Program-made: the position numbers and the translations under genes
Part shown: piece after piece, positions 7,165-12,417 of the stretch
Layout: every line of letters begins with the position of its first letter
Numbering within the stretch: position 1 is the first letter of the stretch
Notes under the pieces: generated by a model
The model's input: the letters and a program-made list of their open reading frames with translations, nothing else
What the model was told of the DNA's origin: nothing
The model's database searches: none
Assembly: GCA_026125625.1 (NCBI GenBank)
Contig: JAHCKU010000051.1
Span: 1-12,417 of the forward strand
From: Burkholderiales bacterium
GTDB lineage: Bacteria > Pseudomonadota > Gammaproteobacteria > Burkholderiales > SHXO01
Length of the DNA: 12,417 nucleotides
Direction of reading: 5' to 3'

Positions 7165-8301
7165 TCAGTCGAAGCTGACGATCTCGATCCAGTTCGATCC
7201 TTTGCCGGTCGGATATTTCTGCAGCAACCGCAGCGCTCCGTTCGACTGATCGATCGCATAGACCGAGATCGTGTCCGACTGCTCGCCCGAGGCGACCAGG
7301 AACTTTCCGCTCGAGTCGATCGCGAAGCCACGCGGCTGCTTCTCGGTCGGCGTGCTGCCCAGGTAGGTCAGCGCACCGGTCTGCGTGTCGACGGCAAAGG
7401 CCGACAGCGTGCTGCTGGTCCTCTCCGCGATATACAGGAACCTGCCGTCCGGCGTGATGTGGATATCGCTGGCCCAGATATCGTTGTCGGTGTTGCGCGG
7501 CTGTGCATTGGATGAACCCATCGGAACGCGTGGCGCCCCCGGCATCAGCGTGGTATCCGATGGCAGACCAGGCGTGGTGTGCAGCTCGGAGAGCGTCCCG
7601 GTCGTGCCGTCCAGCGCGAATGTCGTCACGGTCGCGAGCAGCTCGCTCAGCACGTATACGAACTTGTTGTCCGGTGAGAACACGAAATGGCGCGGACCCG
7701 TCGACTGGCTCATCAGAGCAAGCGCGGGCGTGTTCGATGCGAGGCGGCCGGTCTTTTCATCGAAGACGAACTCGAAGATCGCGTCACTGCCGAGCGTCGG
7801 CACGAACACGAACCGGTTGGTCGCGTCGATGCGGATCGCGTGCGCGTTGCGGCCGACCGGAATCACCTGCAATGGCTGAGCAGCCACGCGGCCGTCGCGA
7901 CCGACTGCGTTCACGCTCACCAGGTGGGCTCCGTACGATGCGCCCAGCAGGAAGCGCCCGGTCTTGTCCAGCGTGATGAACGGAAAGCTCTCCGCCAGCG
8001 GGGACACCGCCATCGGCTTCAGCGCGCCGGTGGCAGCCTCGATCGCGTAAACGTGCACCGAGTACGGCTTCGTCCGGACCGCGGCATAGAGAAACCGCCG
8101 GTCCGGGCTGACCGCCAACGGCAACACCAGCTTGCCGGCAGGCGTGCGCGCAAGCACCTCCAGCGCACCGTCCGGCCCGAGCCGGTAGGCACCGATGTCG
8201 CCATCCTCGGCATTCGACACGTACACGAAGGTTCCGGCCAGCGCCGGTACGGCAACGGCACACATCAGCGCAGATGCGGCCAGCCACGTGAGAAACTTCA
8301 T
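7165..8301 (-). CDS. Exported lactonase-family seven-bladed beta-propeller (6-phosphogluconolactonase-like)
   Basis: The 378-residue protein has a signal peptide of about 22 residues (core LAASALMCAVAVPALA, cleavage before G23), so it acts in the periplasm or outside. The rest is a chain of propeller blades typical of the lactonase family PF10282: YVSNAEDGDIGAYRL (27-41), LAVSPDRRFLYAAVR (62-76), NAHAIRIDATNRFVFVP (152-168), GPRHFVFSPDNKFVYVLSE (202-220), DIHITPDGRFLYIAE (279-293) and PRGFAIDSSGKFLVASGE (323-340). Cytoplasmic Pgl hydrolyses 6-phosphogluconolactone; an exported homologue more likely opens an unphosphorylated lactone, or only binds. Length is close to the family norm. The start has GAGGAG (complement of 8311-8316) nine bases away. 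It is divergent from the ABC-transporter operon, which suggests shared regulation and a shared substrate theme; that is inference. Confidence 0.88.
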   Translation of the reverse strand: MKFLTWLAASALMCAVAVPALAGTFVYVSNAEDGDIGAYRLGPDGALEVLARTPAGKLVLPLAVSPDRRFLYAAVRTKPYSVHVYAIEAATGALKPMAVSPLAESFPFITLDKTGRFLLGASYGAHLVSVNAVGRDGRVAAQPLQVIPVGRNAHAIRIDATNRFVFVPTLGSDAIFEFVFDEKTGRLASNTPALALMSQSTGPRHFVFSPDNKFVYVLSELLATVTTFALDGTTGTLSELHTTPGLPSDTTLMPGAPRVPMGSSNAQPRNTDNDIWASDIHITPDGRFLYIAERTSSTLSAFAVDTQTGALTYLGSTPTEKQPRGFAIDSSGKFLVASGEQSDTISVYAIDQSNGALRLLQKYPTGKGSNWIEIVSFD

Positions 8302-8443
8302 CTGCCGGCTCTCCTCGAGATCGTTGTGAGGCCATGCAGTTTAGACATGATTGCAATGGGCGGCCTGACGGGTGCCCAGCCGCCTCCCGACAGACAATCC
8401 AGGGCCATGGGTGTTAGCATGCGGCGGCACCCAGGAGGAGGAG
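8302..8443. promoter_or_regulatory. Divergent promoter region of lactonase gene and ABC operon
   Basis: These 142 bases must carry the start signals for both the lactonase gene and the transporter operon. Seen in it are an 8-bp palindrome ATTGCAAT (8350-8357), a GC-rich inverted repeat GGCGGC (8359-8364) / GCCGCC (8379-8384), and TGGGTG (8408-8413) / CACCCA (8428-8433), whose 3' arm ends on the first base of the binding-protein ribosome site. A weak -10-like TAGCAT is at 8415-8420. No confident -35/-10 pair is visible on either strand. Confidence 0.4.
8433..8438 (+). promoter_or_regulatory. Shine-Dalgarno deciding the binding-protein start
   Basis: AGGAGG at 8433-8438, continued by GAGGAG, lies 5 bases before the ATG at 8444. 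It fixes the start there rather than at the in-frame GTG at 8372, which would put 24 extra non-signal residues ahead of the export signal. Confidence 0.8.
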
Positions 8444-9730
8444 ATGGCAAACGCGTACCGATCCAGGAGCCACGGCTTTCTTCGCGCCGGCGCAATCGCC
8501 GCGGCGATTGCAGTCGGCGCCGCATCCCCGCCTCCAGCGACGGCCCAGGGCGAGATCAAGATCGGCATCATCGAACCCCTGAGCGGGCCGATCGCGGCCG
8601 AAGGCCGACGCCAGCTCAACGGCATGGAAGTGGTGCGCGATCTCATCAACGAGCGCGGCGGCATCGCAGGCAAGCGGCTGACCTGGGTGGTGGCCGACGC
8701 ACCCGACGCCACCGCTGCGACCAACCAGGCCAGGCGCCTGATCACGCAGGAGGGCGTGAAGCTCCTCGCCGGAACCTTCTCGAGCAGCTTGTGCCTGCCG
8801 GCCAGCGATGTTGCCGCGCGCAGCAACGTCGTCTACTGGGAGGTCTCCTGCGTCGATCCGCGCTTCAGCGTGCGCGGCTACAAGAACGTGTTCCGCACCG
8901 AGATCGATGCCAATGGCTTTGGCTGGTACCAGCTCGAATTCATCCGCGATACGCTGCACAAGAAGCTGGGAAAGGACCTCAAGGATCTCAAGATCGCGTT
9001 CCTGAGCGAGGACTCGGCGTACGGTCAGGGCACGACCGAGGCCGGGAGGAAACGCGCGCAGGAGCTGGGAATCCGCGTCATTTCGGTGGATTTCTACAAC
9101 CGCAATACGATGACCGACTTCACGCCGATCATCCTCAAGCTCAAATCTTCACGACCCGACGTACTCATCGCCAACACTTACACCAACGACGCGATCCTGT
9201 TCTGGCAGCAGGCGCGGCAGCTCGATCTCGATGTCAAGGCGGTCGTGAGCGCGGGAGCAATCGGCATCGGCTCGCCCGATTTCGGCAAGAGCCTCGGTGC
9301 CACCGCCGAAGGACCGTTCGCGCTGCTGGAGCCGGCTGGCATGAATGCCAAGGCGCTCGACAAGGAAGTTGCCGCACTGGAAGCGGAGATCGCCAAGCGT
9401 TACGAGGCCAAGTACAAGGAGCAATACGCGGCATCGGCGCAGGTCGGCGCTGCCGGCATGTGGATCCTCGCGGAGGTGTTGAAGAAGACCGGCGGCGATC
9501 TCAGCCTGGACAAGGTGCGCGCGGCAGCGCTGAGCCTCGACATCCCGGTGGGCGGAACGCTCAACGGCTGGGGCGTGAAGTTCCAGGACAACGGCCAGAA
9601 CGCAACCGATCGAGTGCAGCACTACATCGTCCAATGGCAGAACGGGAAGCCGGTGACGGTGTGGCCGGAGCGGTTCGCCGTGGCGCCGATGAAGCACGTT
9701 CCGCTGCCGAAGTGGAGCGAGCGAAAATAG
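8444..9730 (+). CDS. ABC transporter periplasmic binding protein, branched-chain amino acid (LivJ) type
   Basis: The 428-residue periplasmic ligand-binding protein of the HAAT family delivers substrate to the LivHM permeases encoded next. The signal peptide is residues 1-34: RSRSHGFLR, then an alanine-rich core, cleavage after PPPATA. The mature part starts with the family opening EIKIGIIEPLSGPIAAEGRR (37-56), followed by GMEVVRDLINERGGIAGKRL and LITQEGVKLLAGTFSSSLCL (99-118). YWEVSCVD (131-138), SEDSAYGQGT (188-197) and DFTPIILKLKSSRPDVLIA (225-243) are the usual second-lobe landmarks. The ligand is not readable from sequence: members bind leucine-type amino acids, amides, urea or aromatic acids, and the SSSLCL pocket segment is unlike that of E. 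coli LivJ. It is first in the operon, followed by an 83-bp gap with a hairpin, and divergent from an exported lactonase. Confidence 0.92.
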   Translation: MANAYRSRSHGFLRAGAIAAAIAVGAASPPPATAQGEIKIGIIEPLSGPIAAEGRRQLNGMEVVRDLINERGGIAGKRLTWVVADAPDATAATNQARRLITQEGVKLLAGTFSSSLCLPASDVAARSNVVYWEVSCVDPRFSVRGYKNVFRTEIDANGFGWYQLEFIRDTLHKKLGKDLKDLKIAFLSEDSAYGQGTTEAGRKRAQELGIRVISVDFYNRNTMTDFTPIILKLKSSRPDVLIANTYTNDAILFWQQARQLDLDVKAVVSAGAIGIGSPDFGKSLGATAEGPFALLEPAGMNAKALDKEVAALEAEIAKRYEAKYKEQYAASAQVGAAGMWILAEVLKKTGGDLSLDKVRAAALSLDIPVGGTLNGWGVKFQDNGQNATDRVQHYIVQWQNGKPVTVWPERFAVAPMKHVPLPKWSERK

Positions 9731-9737
9731 TCCCCCA

Positions 9738-9766
9738 CCCCGCCTCTCCTTCTCTCGCGTGCGGGG
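9738..9766 (+). other. GC-rich stem-loop between binding-protein and permease genes
   Basis: CCCCGC (9738-9743) pairs with GCGGGG (9761-9766) around a 17-base pyrimidine-rich loop, eight bases after the stop of the binding-protein gene; purine-rich GAGGGAGGG follows and could pair with the loop instead. In many ABC operons such a hairpin protects the upstream mRNA and keeps binding protein in excess over permease. That role here is inference by analogy. No T-run follows, so full termination is unlikely. Confidence 0.45.
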
Positions 9767-9813
9767 CAGAGGGAGGGAAGAGCCAAAGTCAGTCTGCCGC
9801 CTAGTCCGGGTCG

Positions 9814-10695
9814 ATGGAAGCGCTTCCCCAGCTCATCGCCTCCGCTATCATCCTCGGCGGTATCTACGCCTTGGTGAGCATCGGCCTCACCCTGGTGTTC
9901 GGCGTCATGCGTATCGTCAATTTCGCGCACGGCGAGTTTCTGATGCTGAGCATGTACCTCGCGATCGGATTGTTCGCCACCGCGGGAATCGATCCCTATG
10001 TCGGCCTTCTGGTCGCGGTGCCAGCGTCGCTCGTCTTCGGCAGTCTCATCTACTACGTCGTCATCCGGCCGGTGGTCGCCCGCTCGCACGCCGTCCAGAT
10101 CTTCACCACGCTCGGCCTCTCGATCGTTCTGCAGAACGCGGCGCTATTCCTGTGGACCGGCAATTTCCGCCAGCTGCGCCTGCCGTACGGCGGAAACGTC
10201 ATCACCATCGCCGGCGCCGCCGTCACGGTCGCGCAGGTCATTGCCTTCGCGACGGCCGCAGCCTTCACTGCCGCGCTCTTCGCCTGGTTGCGCTTCACCT
10301 ATCTCGGCAAGGCCATGCGCGCCACGGCGCAGGACCGCAATGCCGCGACCTTGATGGGCATCGACACCGGCAGAGTGCTGCTGGTCGCCTTCCTGGTCGG
10401 GACGCTGTGCGTTGCAGTCGCCGGGATGCTGATGGCGCCTCTGTTCGCAACCTATCCGACGGTGGGGCTGCAATTCGTCCTGATCGCATTCGTCGTGGTG
10501 GTGCTGGGCGGGCTGGGCAGCGTCGTGGGCGCGCTGCTCGGCGCGATGATCGTCGCATTCATCGACGTCGTTGGTGGCTTCTACGTCGGCACCGCCTGGA
10601 AAGAAGTGCTCTATTTCGTGGTGTTCATGGCCGTGCTCCTGGCACGTCCCGCAGGTCTGTTCGGCCAGCGGGGCGCCGAGCATCTCGGGACATGA
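9814..10695 (+). CDS. livH: LivH-type permease of the branched-chain amino acid ABC family
   Basis: The 293-residue inner-membrane protein has about eight hydrophobic segments (roughly 10-30, 41-58, 62-86, 96-113, 134-158, 188-212, 218-250 and 262-280). It opens with the LivH hallmark GGIYALVSIGLTLVFGVMRI followed by VNFAHGEF (35-42). The cytoplasmic coupling loop that contacts the ATPase is GKAMRATAQDRNAATLMGID (165-184). LGGLGSVVGALLGA (231-244) is the conserved late segment. It pairs with LivM to form the channel. The ATG at 9814 is preceded by only a weak ribosome site (CCGGG), which would lower its expression relative to the binding protein. Its stop overlaps the LivM start as ATGA. Length matches the family. 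Confidence 0.93.
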   Translation: MEALPQLIASAIILGGIYALVSIGLTLVFGVMRIVNFAHGEFLMLSMYLAIGLFATAGIDPYVGLLVAVPASLVFGSLIYYVVIRPVVARSHAVQIFTTLGLSIVLQNAALFLWTGNFRQLRLPYGGNVITIAGAAVTVAQVIAFATAAAFTAALFAWLRFTYLGKAMRATAQDRNAATLMGIDTGRVLLVAFLVGTLCVAVAGMLMAPLFATYPTVGLQFVLIAFVVVVLGGLGSVVGALLGAMIVAFIDVVGGFYVGTAWKEVLYFVVFMAVLLARPAGLFGQRGAEHLGT

Positions 10696-11684
10696 CGATA
10701 CACGCGTCTGCCGGGCACGGTACCCGCGAGCACCTTCCAGCAGCGCTGCTTTTCGCGGGCGCGCTGGCGATTCCGTTGGCGACCGACAACCTCTTCCTGC
10801 AGGACGCGGTGATCTTCATGCTCCTGTGGGCCGGGCTGGCGGGTGCGTGGAACATCGCCGGCGGGTTCGCCGGCCAGCTCTCGCTCGGGCACGCAGCGTT
10901 TTTCGGGCTGGGCGCATATACATCCACATTGCTCAAGCTCCACTACGGACTGTCCCCCTGGGTGGGGATGCTGTGCGGCGGCGCGCTCGTCGTCGTCGCC
11001 AGCGGCTTCATCGCCTTCGCCGCCACCCGGCTGCGAGGCCCGTATTTCGCGCTGGTCACCATCGCTTTCGCAACCGTCATGCAGATCGTCGCGGCGCGAT
11101 GGTACGAATTCACGCGCGGCAACGAGGGCCTGTCGATCCCCTTCGACCCCACGTTGGCCAACTTCATGTTCGTGGACAAGCTGCCGTGGACGGTCATCGC
11201 CCTTTCCTATGTCGTGGCGATCTACGCGCTCGCGAGCTGGATCGGGCGCTCGCGTTTCGGCTTCCAGCTCGCCGGGATGCGTGAGGACGACAACGCGGCG
11301 CAGGCGCTGGGCATCGACACCCGCTGGCTCAAGGTCGTGGCGATCGCGCTCAGCGCCTTCCTCACCGCGCTCGGCGGCACGTTCTACGCGCAGTACGTCG
11401 GCTTCGTGGACCCCGGCTACGTGTTCTCGCTCGATCTGTCGGTCAAGTTCGCGCTGATGTGCATCATCGGCGGCATGGGCACTGCGCTCGGCCCGGTGCT
11501 CGGCGCCGTGCTCATCACGGCGCTGGAAATGGTGCTGCGCGCGAAGTGGGGCGGGGAGCGCAGCGGGCTCTACCTGATCGTCTACGGCGTGCTGCTGATT
11601 GTGGTGGTGCGCGTCATGCCGGAAGGCCTGGTCGCAGGGGTCCCGCAAGCCTGGAAGCGCTGGAGGGCACGCCATGCTGCTTGA
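10692..11684 (+). CDS. livM: LivM-type permease of the branched-chain amino acid ABC family
   Basis: The 330-residue inner-membrane protein is the partner of LivH. Family landmarks are AWNIAGGFAGQLSLGHAAFF (52-71) and GLGAYTSTLL just after it. RLRGPYFALVTIAFA (113-127) is followed by a large loop with FTRGNEGLSIP. The coupling loop is SRFGFQLAGMREDDNAAQAL (187-206), followed by GID. A late IGGMGTALGPVLGA (259-272) is the counterpart of the LivH segment. The start chosen is the ATG at 10692, which overlaps the livH TGA in ATGA and implies translational coupling. The same frame stays open far upstream through livH, but that extension is not protein-like. It overlaps livG by 11 bases. Confidence 0.93.
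   Translation: MTIHASAGHGTREHLPAALLFAGALAIPLATDNLFLQDAVIFMLLWAGLAGAWNIAGGFAGQLSLGHAAFFGLGAYTSTLLKLHYGLSPWVGMLCGGALVVVASGFIAFAATRLRGPYFALVTIAFATVMQIVAARWYEFTRGNEGLSIPFDPTLANFMFVDKLPWTVIALSYVVAIYALASWIGRSRFGFQLAGMREDDNAAQALGIDTRWLKVVAIALSAFLTALGGTFYAQYVGFVDPGYVFSLDLSVKFALMCIIGGMGTALGPVLGAVLITALEMVLRAKWGGERSGLYLIVYGVLLIVVVRVMPEGLVAGVPQAWKRWRARHAA
11662..11667 (+). promoter_or_regulatory. Shine-Dalgarno of livG inside livM
   Basis: GGAGGG lies 6 bases before the ATG at 11674, inside the end of livM. It supports the short LivG start (MLLEVDAV) over an upstream in-frame start at 11599, which would add 25 unrelated residues. Confidence 0.75.
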
Positions 11685-12396
11685 GGTCGATGCGGTGACC
11701 AAGCGCTTCGGCGGCCTGACCGCGGTTTCGGCCGTGAGCTTCGGCGTTGCGGAAGGCGCAGTGGTCGGATTGATCGGCCCGAACGGCGCCGGCAAGACGA
11801 CGTTGTTCAATCTCATCGCCGGTGCGTTGCCGCCCTCGTCGGGACGCATCCGCTTCGCCGGCGCGGACATCACCGGGGAGAAACCGCATCGCGTCTGCCG
11901 GCGCGGCCTGGCCCGGACGTTTCAGATCGTCAGGCCGTTCGGCAACTTGTCCGTCCTCGACAACGTCATCGTCGGCGCCTTCACGCGCACGCACGACCGG
12001 CGCACCGCATACGACGAGGCCGAGCGGCTGCTGGAGACGACGGGGCTCGGGCGGTGGCGTGACGCGGCGGCACGTTCGCTGCCCATCGGGCTGCGCAAGC
12101 GTCTGGAAGTCGCGCGTGCGCTCGCCACCCGGCCGCAGCTGCTGCTGCTCGACGAAGTGATGAACGGCCTGAACCCGACCGAACTCACCGAGATGATGGC
12201 GCTGATCCGCAGCCTCAACGGCGCTGGCACGACGATTCTGCTCATCGAGCATGTGATGGCCGCGGTGATGAATCTGTGCAGCCGCATCGTGGTGATCCAT
12301 CACGGCGAGAAGGTCGCCGAAGCCGCGCCGCGCGAGATTGCGCACGACCCGCGCGTGATCGAAGCGTATCTCGGCGAAGCCTACCTGATCGAATGA
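11674..12396 (+). CDS. livG: LivG-type ATPase of the branched-chain amino acid ABC family
   Basis: The 240-residue cytoplasmic ATPase drives the LivHM channel. Walker A is GPNGAGKTT (35-43), the Q-loop glutamine is Q84 in ARTFQ, Walker B with catalytic glutamate is LLLLDEV (156-162, D160 and E161), and the switch histidine is H193 in IEHVM. LivG-type features include the stretch RPFGNLSVLDNV (87-98) and the C-terminal AYLGEAY. The signature motif, usually LSYGQ or LSGGQ, reads LPIGLRKRLEVARAL (136-150), so the serine and glutamine are replaced. I have the impression that LPxGLRKRLE is a recurrent subfamily form, so it is probably functional. The D-loop region reads GLNPTE, normal for this group. 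It overlaps livM by 11 bases and its TGA overlaps a possible next start. Confidence 0.93.
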   Translation: MLLEVDAVTKRFGGLTAVSAVSFGVAEGAVVGLIGPNGAGKTTLFNLIAGALPPSSGRIRFAGADITGEKPHRVCRRGLARTFQIVRPFGNLSVLDNVIVGAFTRTHDRRTAYDEAERLLETTGLGRWRDAAARSLPIGLRKRLEVARALATRPQLLLLDEVMNGLNPTELTEMMALIRSLNGAGTTILLIEHVMAAVMNLCSRIVVIHHGEKVAEAAPREIAHDPRVIEAYLGEAYLIE

Positions 12397-12417
12397 CGAC
12401 GCCCCGAGGCAATGGAG
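12393..12417 (+). CDS. livF: Start of the next operon gene, presumably LivF ATPase (cut by window edge)
   Basis: An ATG at 12393 overlaps the livG stop (ATGA) and opens MTTPRGNG up to the edge. A second ATG at 12412 has GAGG only two bases before it, which is too close. In operons of this type livF follows livG directly, so identity is inferred from position; no family residue is visible yet. Confidence 0.35.

Noticed and set aside
7687..9804. 705-codon plus-strand frame across the lactonase and binding-protein genes
   Set aside because: It runs antisense to the lactonase and then out of frame through the binding protein. Composition is arginine-rich and unlike protein, whereas both overlapped genes have signal peptides and family motifs.
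9759..11684. One 641-codon open frame that would fuse an extra 311 residues to LivM
   Set aside because: The upstream part is the out-of-frame reading of livH. LivM begins naturally at the ATGA overlap at 10692.
10611..11873. 420-codon minus-strand frame opposite livM
   Set aside because: It is the antisense shadow of livM, rich in H, E, R and A, with no motif.

Overview
The window is a stretch of high-GC chromosome from a Gram-negative bacterium. Export signals to a periplasm, the ABC transporter architecture and the mix of families (DUF2726, DUF1015, GGDEF, IalB-like, RraA-like) suit a proteobacterium, most likely a betaproteobacterium. That placement is inference from gene content and base composition. 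There are no tRNA or rRNA genes, CRISPR arrays or recognisable insertion sequences.

Left part (1-5379). A possible gene tail (3-101) is followed by an AT-richer leader. The leader holds a 28-codon small reading frame with a good ribosome site and three back-to-back hairpins. Next come a membrane-anchored DUF2726 protein (+, 239-913) and, convergent with it, a DUF1015 protein (-, 1001-2224). A divergent intergenic region with a long imperfect hairpin and a perfect 14-bp palindrome separates DUF1015 from a multi-pass membrane diguanylate cyclase (+, 2401-3651). A secreted two-domain protein follows (IalB-like plus COG3650-like, +, 3760-5379).

Middle part (5410-8301), all on the minus strand. 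In transcription order these are an exported seven-bladed-propeller lactonase-family protein (8301-7165), about 390 bases without a convincing gene, a short and probably truncated LecA-like beta-sandwich protein (6774-6271), and an RraA-like / HMG-CHA aldolase-family protein (6135-5410).

Right part (8444 to the end). A branched-chain-amino-acid-type (HAAT) ABC transporter operon runs on the plus strand: periplasmic binding protein, LivH and LivM permeases, LivG ATPase, and the first bases of the next gene, presumably LivF. Its genes are tightly packed (ATGA overlap between livH and livM, 11-bp overlap between livM and livG), except for an 83-bp gap with a GC-rich hairpin after the binding-protein gene. 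The exported lactonase is transcribed divergently from the operon. Lactonase, transporter and aldolase-like protein could together handle a sugar acid, lactone or aromatic-derived acid, but nothing in the sequence fixes the substrate.

The protein-coding content is mostly ordinary. The best candidates for something new are the structured leader with a small reading frame upstream of DUF2726, the symmetrical elements between DUF1015 and the cyclase, and the IalB/COG3650 fusion. I did not find a clear new multi-gene system.
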